From NCBI GenBank assembly GCA_938028705.1, contig CALIZI010000159.1, positions 1 to 57,148 on the forward strand: 57,148 nt of DNA, in the 5' to 3' direction. The notes below the pieces were generated by a model. It saw only the letters and a list, made by a program, of their open reading frames with translations, had not been told where the DNA came from and searched no databases. Shown one piece after another: positions 44,213 to 52,006 of this stretch. The first letter of the stretch is position 1; the number at the start of each line of letters is the position of its first letter. Both the position numbers and the translations under genes were made by a program. The DNA is from an uncultured Saprospiraceae bacterium (GTDB lineage Bacteria > Bacteroidota > Bacteroidia > Chitinophagales > Saprospiraceae).

Positions 44213-45430
44213 TTCTTCTTCTCCCATAAATGCTACTATCCCTCCTCCGGCTTCTATTTTTTGAAATTTTTCCCAAGCTACTGTTGCCATTTTTTCGGTC
44301 AGTGTTTCGATGTAATAACTTCCGGCTGCGGGGTCAACTACGCGGTCAAAATAACTTTCGTGTTTGAGGATGTGTTGTACATTTCTCGCAATGCGGCGTG
44401 TAAAATCTTCCGGTTCGCCGAGTATGAGGTCGGCAGGTTGTACGGTCACATAATCCGCACCGCCGAGTATGGCAGACATGGCTTCGGTGGTCGCGTGAAT
44501 CATATTGGTATGGGTATCTTCGCTTTGAGTACGGAGCGAGGTTTTGGCGTGTATGCGGGTAGGTGTGGGGGCGGCGATGTCGTAGGCTTTTTGCACTTCA
44601 TTCCACAGTCGGCGAAAGGCTCTCAATTTAGCCATTTCGACAAAATAACTGCTTGCTGCACAGAAGGTAAATTGTGTGTGTCGCGCAATGGTTTCGGGAG
44701 CAAGTTCAAATTCACTAAGGCGCGTAAGGTACTCACTACCAATGGATAAGGCAATGGCGAGTTCTTGCGTGGCTTGTGTTCCTTGATTGTGAAAACTGGT
44801 CGTATCTACATTGATAACCGTAAAGTTTGGCAGTCGTTCTTTTGCCAACAATAAAGCCCCTTCGACCTCCATCATATCCTGCTCATAGGTCTCGTAATAT
44901 TCGCCCGTATCTACAAAAAAGCCAACCGGATCTACCAATACACCGCCGTATAATTTCTTAGCGTTTATTTTATTTTTTTTAATATATTTTGAAAAATATT
45001 CCAAGACAGTTCCCGGTTCACTCTCCGTAAAAAGCCCACCGAAATACATGGACATCATATTCAAATGAATGCCTTTGAGCAGTGTCGCAAAATCTTTTTC
45101 GGAAGTGACATTATCTAAAGTATAATTGATAGCTGTTGCGCCCTGCATCAAGGTGGCAAGGGCTTGTTTATTGGCTTTTTTGGCAGCCGTCACGCCGTCT
45201 GCGACTTCTATTTCTTCTTGTATTTGCCAATTATTATCCGGCTTCGGAAGTAAGGGAGCAGCATCTCCTTTAAGGTCTTCTTTTCTGTAAAAAGGCTTCA
45301 AAGTCAAGCCTTCTTCCACTTCCCAATCCAAGTCCTCCAAAGGCTTACCTTTGAGGTCTTGTTCTATTTTTGCCCACCATGCTTCGGTGCTGATAGGGTC
45401 AAATTCTGAAAAGAGTTCTGCATTTTTCAT
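44210..45430 (-). CDS. mutA: methylmalonyl-CoA mutase small subunit, C-terminally short
   Basis: 406 residues. The mutase-type TIM barrel is clear: AWWAKIEQDLKGKPLEDLDWEVEEGLTLKPFY at the start, then VDTTSFHNQGTQATQELAIAL, RTQSEDTHTNMIHATTEAMSAILGGADYVTV and VDPAAGSYYIETLT. The small subunit lacks the B12 domain and supports MutB in propionate/succinyl-CoA metabolism. No mutB is in the window. The usual C-terminal continuation after 'EKFQKIEAGGG' (several tens of residues) is missing: the frame ends GIVAFMGEEE at a stop that is part of a 7-mer array. The array may have truncated the gene. Confidence 0.88.
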   Translation of the reverse strand: MKNAELFSEFDPISTEAWWAKIEQDLKGKPLEDLDWEVEEGLTLKPFYRKEDLKGDAAPLLPKPDNNWQIQEEIEVADGVTAAKKANKQALATLMQGATAINYTLDNVTSEKDFATLLKGIHLNMMSMYFGGLFTESEPGTVLEYFSKYIKKNKINAKKLYGGVLVDPVGFFVDTGEYYETYEQDMMEVEGALLLAKERLPNFTVINVDTTSFHNQGTQATQELAIALSIGSEYLTRLSEFELAPETIARHTQFTFCAASSYFVEMAKLRAFRRLWNEVQKAYDIAAPTPTRIHAKTSLRTQSEDTHTNMIHATTEAMSAILGGADYVTVQPADLILGEPEDFTRRIARNVQHILKHESYFDRVVDPAAGSYYIETLTEKMATVAWEKFQKIEAGGGIVAFMGEEE

Positions 45431-45574
45431 TGGGTAAAGATAAGGATTGTTTAAATAATAAAATTGATATTTGGAGGGCAGAAAGTGAATGATATACCTA
45501 GATAATGTTTTTTTGAGAACGATCAGGATGACAAAATTGCCTGATTTTATGTATATTTGGAGAAAATTTAGTTT

Positions 45575-45817
45575 ATGACAATTACAGCAAAAAAATCAAG
45601 GTTGATTGAATTGATTCAACAAACACGAGATGACAGGGCGGTCACCTTTGCGTTAGAACTTTTTGAAACCTCTGAAAATATACCTGTTGAATCATGGGAA
45701 GACATGCCGGAAGAATTGCGTAAAGGCATCGAAAAATCTATCGCACAAGCTGATGCCGGAGAACTTACACCACATGATGAAGTGATGGCGATGTTCAGAG
45801 AAAAATATAAGGAATGA
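45575..45817 (+). CDS. orphan antitoxin-like protein
   Basis: 80 residues. A helical N terminus (KKSRLIELIQQTRDDRAVTFALELFE) precedes WEDMPEELRKGIEKSIAQADAGELTPHDEVMAMFREKYKE, which is close in form to small Bacteroidota antitoxins of RelE/ParE pairs (LP-x-x-x-x-x-I-x-x-(S/G)-x-x-x-x-x-x-G-E-x-x-P-H-x-E-V). The stop overlaps an ATG (ATGA, 45814-45817), the usual coupling to a toxin gene, but that frame closes after 11 codons. The toxin appears lost. Confidence 0.65.
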   Translation: MTITAKKSRLIELIQQTRDDRAVTFALELFETSENIPVESWEDMPEELRKGIEKSIAQADAGELTPHDEVMAMFREKYKE

Positions 45818-46113
45818 CAACACTATTTATTACAAGTTCCCTTAAATGACATTAGCCACAAAATCATATCTTCAATGCTCACCTTCCTTTTTAATTTTTT
45901 CATTAGCAGGAAAAATATACTCACACTTCATTTACGAGTGAAAAAGATGCCGCATAATTTCTACATAAAAATAAAAAACAAATTATCTTTGTCGCACAAA
46001 ATCCAGTAACGGGTTTTTATTATTTATTTATTTTATAAAATATTAATAATCAATTATTTATAATATTTTAAAAATAATATAAATTAAAAATAAATAAAAA
46101 TAATTTACCATTA
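45818..46113. other. spacer after the orphan antitoxin
   Basis: It contains the 11-codon remnant frame that starts at 45814. After that it is AT-rich with no gene signal; no RelE/ParE-like sequence could be read in any frame. Confidence 0.5.
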
Positions 46114-46293
46114 GAATTTAGGCAAAGGAAATTAAGGAATTGGGAAATTCGGTAAAACTCTCTTTTGTAGTTTTTTACAAAAAACAATTAATCACATGTT
46201 TCATTTTAATAATAAACAGTATTCAATTGATTAGCAATGAGTTAAAATTTTAAACCGAAGATCCCAATTTCCTAATTCCCATTTTGTCCAGTT
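46114..46293 (+). repeat. R1 dispersed element, copy 6
   Basis: The ends are TTAGGCAAAGGAAATTAAGG and AATTCCCATTTTGTCCA. The interior keeps AATTAATCACATGTTTCATT and TTGATTAGCAATGAGTTA, while the CGATAACTATCG hairpin is replaced by AAACTCTCTTTTGTAG, as in copy 7. It makes up the spacer before the speD-speE gene. Confidence 0.8.
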
Positions 46294-46326
46294 TCCCAAT
46301 TCACTAATCAATTAATTAGCTAAAAA

Positions 46327-47610
46327 ATGAGTGCATTAGGTCGTCATGTACTGGTCGAATTTTTCGGCTGTTCCAGCGAGATTTTAAATGAAGTGAGTAC
46401 CATCGAAAAAGCCATGATTCAAGCTGCCGAAGATGCAGAAGCTACGATTATTAATTCCACTTTTCATCATTTTTCGCCTTACGGTGTATCGGGCGTGGTG
46501 GTGATTCAGGAAAGTCATTTGGCGATACACACGTGGCCCGAATTTCAATATGCGGCAGTTGATATTTTTACTTGCGGCGATATTATCAATCCTTGGGTGG
46601 CTTACGATGCGCTCAAAGCAGCCTTTGAAGCCAAACAAGGTTCGTCGATTGAGTTGCGACGCGGACAAACCGACCTGTTGGAGCGTGTTGACTTCAACCT
46701 CAATCAAGATCGCGCCACGAAAGAAGCCGAACTAAAACCAACCTACAAACGCGAAGTTTGGTTTACCGACAGAGACGATAATATTGCGCTTTCCATTCGA
46801 CACAAAGGCGAATTATTGTATAATGAGACATCGGCTTACCAAAAAGTGCGGGTCTATGACACCTACGAATTTGGTAAAATGCTTGCCATCGACAACATCG
46901 TGATGTGTACCGAAAAAGACGAACATAATTATCACGAAATGCTCATACACGTACCCATGCAAAGCCATCCGAATCCGAAAAATATCCTACTCATAGGTGC
47001 AGGCGACGGTGGTAGTGCGCGGGAGTTGATACGCTATGAAAGCGTAGAGAAAATCACCCAAGTCGAGATTGATGAAAAGGTAGTGGAAGCCTCCAAACTT
47101 CACTTTCCCGACCTGTCATCGGCTTACGGTCATCCTAAATTAGAACTCATCATAAATGACGGAATAAAATTTGTAGCCAATTCATCCTCAGAGGTTTACG
47201 ACCTTGTGATTATTGACGGCAGCGACCCACAAGGTCCGGCAGAGGGTTTATTTTCTACAGAATTTTTTAAAAATGTACATCGCGTTTTGCGTCCCGGAGG
47301 AGTGCTTTGTTTTCAAAGCGAAAGTCCGCATTGCAACGGCAAAGCCTTCATTGAACTGAACCAATGTCAGAAAGATATTTTTGGCAAAGAAAAGGTACAC
47401 ACTTATCTTGCTTATATTCCGATGTACCCCTCCGGCGTATGGAGTTTTATGTATGCCTCCAAAGGCGAAGCGCATCCCCTCAACATCAACGACAGCACCA
47501 CCAACACCTTTGCCCGAAAACACCGATTAAGATATTACACCGCTGATATTCATCGGGCGGCTTTTGCTTTACCTACTTATGTCAAAGAAATGATTGGGGA
47601 GAGGGAGTAG
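46327..47610 (+). CDS. speD-speE: SpeD-SpeE fusion: AdoMet decarboxylase + spermidine synthase
   Basis: 427 residues joining two consecutive polyamine enzymes. Residues 1-125 are a prokaryotic pyruvoyl-type S-adenosylmethionine decarboxylase. The self-cleavage site is Glu62-Ser63 (QESHLAIHTW), with His68 and Cys83 (DIFTCGD) at the numbers known for Thermotoga SpeD. Residues about 145-427 are an aminopropyltransferase (GAGDGGSARELIR, IIDGSDPQGPAEGLFSTEFF) that uses the decarboxylated product and putrescine to make spermidine. After cleavage the beta chain would be separate and the alpha chain would remain joined to SpeE. Such fusions are known in bacteria. It stands alone after R1 copy 6. Confidence 0.95.
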   Translation: MSALGRHVLVEFFGCSSEILNEVSTIEKAMIQAAEDAEATIINSTFHHFSPYGVSGVVVIQESHLAIHTWPEFQYAAVDIFTCGDIINPWVAYDALKAAFEAKQGSSIELRRGQTDLLERVDFNLNQDRATKEAELKPTYKREVWFTDRDDNIALSIRHKGELLYNETSAYQKVRVYDTYEFGKMLAIDNIVMCTEKDEHNYHEMLIHVPMQSHPNPKNILLIGAGDGGSARELIRYESVEKITQVEIDEKVVEASKLHFPDLSSAYGHPKLELIINDGIKFVANSSSEVYDLVIIDGSDPQGPAEGLFSTEFFKNVHRVLRPGGVLCFQSESPHCNGKAFIELNQCQKDIFGKEKVHTYLAYIPMYPSGVWSFMYASKGEAHPLNINDSTTNTFARKHRLRYYTADIHRAAFALPTYVKEMIGERE

Positions 47611-47690
47611 AGAGTGTGAGAGTGGAGAGTAAAGAGTGACGAATATTTTGAGCATCTAACGAGATGTTCTTATTATTTTTATTGAATTTA

Positions 47691-47870
47691 GACTTTGGAC
47701 AAAGGAAATTGGGGAATTGGGAAATTGGGCAAACCTCTCTTTTTTAGATTTTTACAAAAAATAATTAATTACATATTTTGTTATTAATGAAATTCATTCA
47801 ATTGATTATCAATGAGTTATGACTGTAAACCTAATTTCCCAATTTCCTAATTCCCATTTTGTCCAAAGTC
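47691..47870 (+). repeat. R1 dispersed element, copy 7
   Basis: The ends are GACTTTGGACAAAGGAAATT and AATTCCCATTTTGTCCAAAG. The interior has TTTTTTAGATTTTTACAAAA, AATTAATTACATATTTTG and TTGATTATCAATGAGTTATG. The rest of 47611-48112 is AT-rich with a weak promoter at 47950. Confidence 0.9.
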
Positions 47871-47949
47871 CAAATTGAATAAAACGAGGTCTTTTTTTTA
47901 TGTTAAAAATAGTTTTGTCCATAATTACACTTTACGCTCAATTCTTTAC

Positions 47950-47957
47950 TAACTTTG
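47950..47957 (+). promoter_or_regulatory. possible -7 box for the crotonase gene
   Basis: TAACTTTG fits TAnnTTTG, but no TTTG is found at the normal -33 distance. If used, the leader would be about 150 bases. Confidence 0.35.
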
Positions 47958-48112
47958 CAAAAAGATGTATTTCAGATAAATCAGGTGTCAAAACAAAAAA
48001 CTAATTTAATTTATTATTGTTTTGTAAATATTTTTAAAATTTATTTCAAATCCCAATTCAAAACATGATATTATCCTGATACATTTCGTCCAAAATACAA
48101 AAAACATCGTTC

Positions 48113-48895
48113 ATGGATTACGAAAATTTAAAAACAAGATACGACGACGGTATTCTCTTGGTGACTATCAACCGCGAGAAAGCCCTCAATGCTTTGAATA
48201 GACAAACGATGCTCGAAATTCGTTACTTGTTTGAAGCACACGCAGCGGATTTACAAGGTTTGAAAGGTGTTATTCTGACCGGTGCGGGTACTAAGGCATT
48301 TGTGGCAGGTGCAGACATCAAAGAATTTACGAGTATGAATCAAGAATCTGCTACTGCTTTTTCAAAAGCCGGACAAGATATTTTCTTTCTCATAGAAAAC
48401 TTCCCGAAACCCGTTGTTGCGGCAGTAAACGGCTTTGCTTTGGGGGGTGGATGTGAGTTGGCGATGGCATGTCATATACGTGTAGCGGGCGAAAAAGCAC
48501 GATTCGGACAACCCGAAGTCAATCTTGGACTTATCCCCGGATACGGTGGTACTCAACGACTTACGCAGCTGGTCGGCAAAGCAAAATCTATGGAACTCAA
48601 TATGACAGGCGATATGATTGGTGCGGAAGAAGCACTGCGTTTGGGCTTGGTCAATCATGTTGTGCCGCAAGGCGAAGAAGTTGCCAAAGCCACAGAAATC
48701 ATACAAAAAATCGGTGCAAAAGCACCGCTTGCCATAGCCAAAGTCATTCAATGTGTCAATGCTCACTTTAGAGAAGGTAAAGATGCTTATGTCACAGAAC
48801 ATCAGGAGTTTGGCGCATTAATTGACACCCAAGATATGAAAGAGGGCGTAGCCGCCTTCATCGAAAAAAGAAAAGCAAATTTTACGGGGAGTTGA
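48113..48895 (+). CDS. enoyl-CoA hydratase/isomerase (crotonase family)
   Basis: A 260-residue cytoplasmic enzyme. The oxyanion hole (AGADIKEF; GFALGGGCELAMACHIR) and the two catalytic Glu (in GGGCE and QPEVNLG) are intact, so it should hydrate 2-enoyl-CoA or crotonyl-CoA. PGYGGTQRLTQLVG and the C-terminal AAFIEKRKANFTG match short-chain enoyl-CoA hydratases. It is followed at once by a 7-mer dyad array and the FKBP gene. Confidence 0.93.
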   Translation: MDYENLKTRYDDGILLVTINREKALNALNRQTMLEIRYLFEAHAADLQGLKGVILTGAGTKAFVAGADIKEFTSMNQESATAFSKAGQDIFFLIENFPKPVVAAVNGFALGGGCELAMACHIRVAGEKARFGQPEVNLGLIPGYGGTQRLTQLVGKAKSMELNMTGDMIGAEEALRLGLVNHVVPQGEEVAKATEIIQKIGAKAPLAIAKVIQCVNAHFREGKDAYVTEHQEFGALIDTQDMKEGVAAFIEKRKANFTGS

Positions 48896-49031
48896 GAGTG
48901 AAAGAGTAGAGAGTAAAGAGTGTGAGAGTGTAGAGTAATGAATGTGAATACGTTTGACTTATTACTCTATACTCTCACACTATCTATTTTTTCACTCTCA
49001 CACTCTACACTCTTTCACTCTACACTTTTTA
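48896..49031. repeat. 7-mer word array with dyad symmetry (GAGAGTG/CACTCTC)
   Basis: Starting in the crotonase stop region, GAGTGAA, AGAGTAG and AGAGTGT words run in 7-base steps. After TGAATGTGAATACG the complement (TTACTCT, ATACTCT, CACACTA, TTTCACT, TCTACAC) runs to 49026. It fills the whole spacer to the FKBP start at 49036. Confidence 0.9.
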
Positions 49032-49035
49032 CATT

Positions 49036-49503
49036 ATGAAAAAAATAACAATATTCGTACTCTGTTTCTCCTTTTGTCTGACGGCATGTCAAAAGGATGA
49101 AGACTACACAGAAATTGATGACCAACTCATCAAGGATTATATTGCCGCCAATAATCTGACCGCCCAATCTACGGAGGAAGGTATTTATTACATCATTGAA
49201 AGCGAAGGTACAGGTGATCGACCTGAAAGCAATAGTTCAGTGACGGTACATTATGAAGGTTTTTTGTTGGATGGCGATAATTTAGGCACTAAATTCGACT
49301 CATCTTACGATAGGGGTATGCCTTCTACATTTAGTTTAAATGGTGTGATTGCCGGTTGGCAGATTGGTATTCCCTTATTCAAAGAAGGTGGACGAGGAAC
49401 ACTCCTTATTCCTTCGCGATATGCTTACGGTTCAAGCTCGCAAGGTGGCATTCCCTCCAATTCCGTTTTATTATTTAATGTCGAACTCATTGATGTACAA
49501 TAG
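49036..49503 (+). CDS. FKBP-type peptidyl-prolyl isomerase lipoprotein
   Basis: 155 residues. The lipoprotein signal has lipobox LTAC (Cys18). A short acidic linker leads to one FKBP domain (about 55-155): VTVHYEGFLLDGDNLGTKFDSSYDRG, FSLNGVIAGWQIGIPLFKEGGRGTLLIPSRYAYG and IPSNSVLLFNVELIDV. The active-site pattern (Y, FDSS, IAGW, Y at RYAYG, F at LLFNV) looks complete. It should help fold proteins in the periplasm. Word arrays border it on both sides. Confidence 0.93.
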   Translation: MKKITIFVLCFSFCLTACQKDEDYTEIDDQLIKDYIAANNLTAQSTEEGIYYIIESEGTGDRPESNSSVTVHYEGFLLDGDNLGTKFDSSYDRGMPSTFSLNGVIAGWQIGIPLFKEGGRGTLLIPSRYAYGSSSQGGIPSNSVLLFNVELIDVQ

Positions 49504-49671
49504 TGCAAATGAGATAATGAGATAATGAGATAATGAGATAATGCTGAAATGTTGAAATGCGATAATGGAATAATGGAATAAAATTAACACATCACTACAT
49601 TCAAACATTACCACATTTCAGCATTATCACATTCAAACATTATCACATTTCAGCATTACCACATTACCATG
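49504..49671. repeat. 8-mer word array with dyad symmetry (GATAATGA/CATTATCA)
   Basis: ATGAGATAATGAGATAATGA runs in 8-base steps, with TGAAATGT variants. After about 49580 the complement TTACCACA, TTTCAGCA, TTATCACA, TTCAAACA repeats in 8-base steps. The last word TTACCATG contains the ATG (49669) of the DinB gene. Confidence 0.92.
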
Positions 49672-50193
49672 ACACACCAACCAACACAAGATGAATACGC
49701 CCCATATTATCATACGTATATCCAAAAAGTGCCGGAAGTTGACTTATTCCTAAATCTGCGTCATATACATCACGAAACTCAGGAATTGCTTGCCAATATG
49801 TCCGAAGATAAAGGCAATTACAGATATGCCGAAGGCAAATGGACGGTCAAAGAAGTGTTGATACATTTGATTGATACTGAACAGATTATGGCATATCGCG
49901 CTTTGTCTATTGCGCGTAAAGACCAGACTTCACTGCCGGGTTTTGACCAAAATGCTTATGTGGAAGCAGTAGATGTTTCGGGGCGTACACTGAAAAGTTT
50001 GGCAGAAGAATACGCTATTACACGCGACCTTTCTTATGTCATGTTTCAGCATTTTGATGCTGCTACCTTTGAGCGTGTAGGCATAGCCAATGGCAATAAA
50101 ATGTCAGTCCGCGCCTTGGCACATATTATCTTGGGGCATGAAATACACCACCGTAATGTCTTGATTGAAAAATACCTTAACGACAGACGGTGA
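49669..50193 (+). CDS. DinB/YfiT family protein
   Basis: A 174-residue four-helix-bundle protein. The three-His metal site typical of DinB/YfiT can be placed: VLIHLIDTEQ (about 64-73) and GHEIHHRNVL near the C terminus. AEGKWTVKEVLIHLIDTEQIMAYRAL is the family's characteristic stretch. Members include bacillithiol-type transferases and many of unknown role. The start ATG is part of the preceding word array. Confidence 0.85.
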   Translation: MTHQPTQDEYAPYYHTYIQKVPEVDLFLNLRHIHHETQELLANMSEDKGNYRYAEGKWTVKEVLIHLIDTEQIMAYRALSIARKDQTSLPGFDQNAYVEAVDVSGRTLKSLAEEYAITRDLSYVMFQHFDAATFERVGIANGNKMSVRALAHIILGHEIHHRNVLIEKYLNDRR

Positions 50194-50277
50194 ACGATAG
50201 ACGGCTAACGACTCACGAGTATTGTTCGTCGCCCGTCGTTCACCGTCAGCCGTTCACCGTTCACCGTTCATCGTCTT
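50191..50277. repeat. 7-mer word array with dyad symmetry (ACGGTGA/TTCACCG)
   Basis: GACGGTGAACGATAGACGGC (overlapping the DinB stop) runs in 7-base steps. After ACGAGTATTGTTCGTCGC the complement CGTTCAC/CGTCAGC/CGTTCAT continues to CGTCTT, touching the ATG at 50278. It fills the whole spacer. Confidence 0.92.
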
Positions 50278-51303
50278 ATGATTTACCTAAAGGATTCTCT
50301 CAATTTTGCTTCTAAAATGACACCACGTCGGGCTTGGAATGCTGCGAAGGTGGTCTCGTCATTCTACCTGACCAAGTGGCGTAAAAAGCCTGTACAGTGG
50401 GGCATGCCTTTTACGATTTCCTTCGAGCCGACGACTGCCTGCAACCTCCGCTGCCCCGAATGTCCGAGCGGACTTCGTGCTTTTACACGCCCTACGGGAA
50501 ATTTGCGGGAAGATTTTTTTAAAGAAACTATCGACGAATTATATAAAGAATTACTGTACCTGATTTTTTATTTTCAAGGTGAGCCGTATATCAATCCCAA
50601 TTTTTTGGACATGGTAAAATATGCTCACGATAAAGGTATTTATACGATTACTTCTACCAACGGGCATTTTTTGAATGAAGAAAATGCACGAAAAACGATT
50701 GAATCGGGCTTGGATAGAATGATTATTTCGGTGGACGGTACAACGCAGGAAGTGTATGAGCAATATCGCAAAGCCGGAACTTTGGAAAATGTATTGCAAG
50801 GTGCAAAGAACGTAGTGAAGTGGAAGAAAAAATTGAAGTCTAAAACGCCGCACCTTATTTTTCAATTCCTTGTCGTAAAGCCAAATGAACACCAAATTTC
50901 GGAAGTTTATCGCCTTGCCGAAGAAATCGGTATTGACGAAGTGAAGCTCAAAACCGCACAAATTTACGATTATGAAAACGGCAGTCCGCTCATTCCGACC
51001 ATAGATAAATACGCCCGCTACGCTGAGAAAACGGACGGCACCTGGCAGGTCAAAAATGAATTGCTCAACCACTGTTGGAAACTCTGGCATTCGTGTGTGA
51101 TTACTTGGGATGGCATGGTGGTGCCTTGCTGTTTTGATAAAGATGCGACGCACCGACTCGGCGACCTCAAACAAACTTCCTTCAAAACCCTTTGGCAAGG
51201 AGAAGCCTACCAGTCTTTCCGCCGACAACTCCTGCAAGGGCGCGACCAAATTGATATTTGTACGAATTGTACGGAAGGGTGTACGGTTTGGGTGGACAAT
51301 TAA
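50278..51303 (+). CDS. radical SAM/SPASM domain protein
   Basis: 341 residues. The [4Fe-4S] radical SAM motif CNLRCPEC (CxxxCxxC, about residues 58-65) is followed by FYFQGEPYINP and TSTNGHFL, typical of the family. The C-terminal SPASM region has Cys at HCWKLWHSCVITWDGMVVPCCFD and DICTNCTEGC, binding extra clusters. Such proteins modify peptides or sugars. No precursor peptide gene is seen next to it, so the substrate is unknown. It ends the run of four genes linked by word arrays. Confidence 0.9.
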   Translation: MIYLKDSLNFASKMTPRRAWNAAKVVSSFYLTKWRKKPVQWGMPFTISFEPTTACNLRCPECPSGLRAFTRPTGNLREDFFKETIDELYKELLYLIFYFQGEPYINPNFLDMVKYAHDKGIYTITSTNGHFLNEENARKTIESGLDRMIISVDGTTQEVYEQYRKAGTLENVLQGAKNVVKWKKKLKSKTPHLIFQFLVVKPNEHQISEVYRLAEEIGIDEVKLKTAQIYDYENGSPLIPTIDKYARYAEKTDGTWQVKNELLNHCWKLWHSCVITWDGMVVPCCFDKDATHRLGDLKQTSFKTLWQGEAYQSFRRQLLQGRDQIDICTNCTEGCTVWVDN

Positions 51304-51476
51304 AATTCTACTCAATGAATGATATTAAAGTATTTAATTATTCTTGATGTGTGTGTGAGTAATGTTATTTTTACTCCTTTTTTTAGGCTTTTAATAGTTT
51401 GTTTTTTTAGATTAATTTCTTTCAAAAAATATATCATAAAAATCGAACTATTATTCATTTAAATCTTGTTAAATAG

Positions 51477-51506
51477 TTTGTAATGTTATCTATTTGCTTA
51501 GTTTTG
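51477..51506 (+). promoter_or_regulatory. Bacteroidota-type promoter of the TAC-like operon
   Basis: TTTG (51477-51480), 18 bases, then TAGTTTTG (51499-51506). It gives a leader of about 90 bases to the GTG at 51602. A second TAACTTTG at 51595-51602 overlaps the start codon and has a TTTG only 13 bases upstream, so it is less likely. Confidence 0.6.
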
Positions 51507-51601
51507 TCGTTAATTGTAAAGTTAAAAATACGCTTTTAGTAAAATTAAGTTTGCATTAGAACAAATAAACAACTACTTTTGTTAACCAATAGATTAACTT
51601 T

Positions 51602-52006
51602 GTGAGTAAAAAAACATGTGTAAAAATAATAGCAAGTCCGGACAATAGTAAAATACTCTATATTTGCCTTGATGGTTTCAAAGAAATTTCTAAGAAAATA
51701 CTCAATGAAAAAGAGAGAAGATTCAGAATGATTGTCGAATGTATATTCGATAACAAGTTCAATAGAGAACTTTATGAAAGATATTCTACATACAAGGGTA
51801 CAGCAACGATGAAATTATCTAAAGGTAAAGAGAATCTTAGGATTTACTGCAAGATTGAAGATGAAGAAGATGAATTAGGTAACATTATACAACATATTAC
51901 AATGGTGAAACTCCACCATAAGAAAAGTCAAGAATTGACAAAAAAAGAGAAACAAATTCTACAATCAATTCAAAAGAAAAGTTATGAATATAAACAATGG
52001 GATTAA
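51602..52006 (+). CDS. candidate toxin of a toxin-antitoxin-chaperone operon
   Basis: 134 residues from a GTG start; the next in-frame ATG is far inside, and an ATG at 51615 is out of frame. Strongly basic and Lys-rich. The second half, TMKLSKGKENLRIYCKIEDEE ... HITMVKLHHKKSQELTKKEKQIL, has the outline of HigB/RelE toxins (K-L-x-G...R-I-Y..., then a strand with 'LHxKKxQ-x-x-x-x-E' and a terminal helix). The likeness is weak and no catalytic residue can be assigned. The end overlaps the HTH gene by 23 bases. In known TAC operons the toxin comes first, as here. Base composition is more AT-rich than in neighbouring genes. Confidence 0.65.
   Translation: MSKKTCVKIIASPDNSKILYICLDGFKEISKKILNEKERRFRMIVECIFDNKFNRELYERYSTYKGTATMKLSKGKENLRIYCKIEDEEDELGNIIQHITMVKLHHKKSQELTKKEKQILQSIQKKSYEYKQWD

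Noticed and set aside
50551-51315. 254-codon open frame antisense to the radical SAM gene
   Set aside because: It is long, but the sense frame carries the CxxxCxxC and SPASM cysteines. The antisense frame is a by-product of codon bias.
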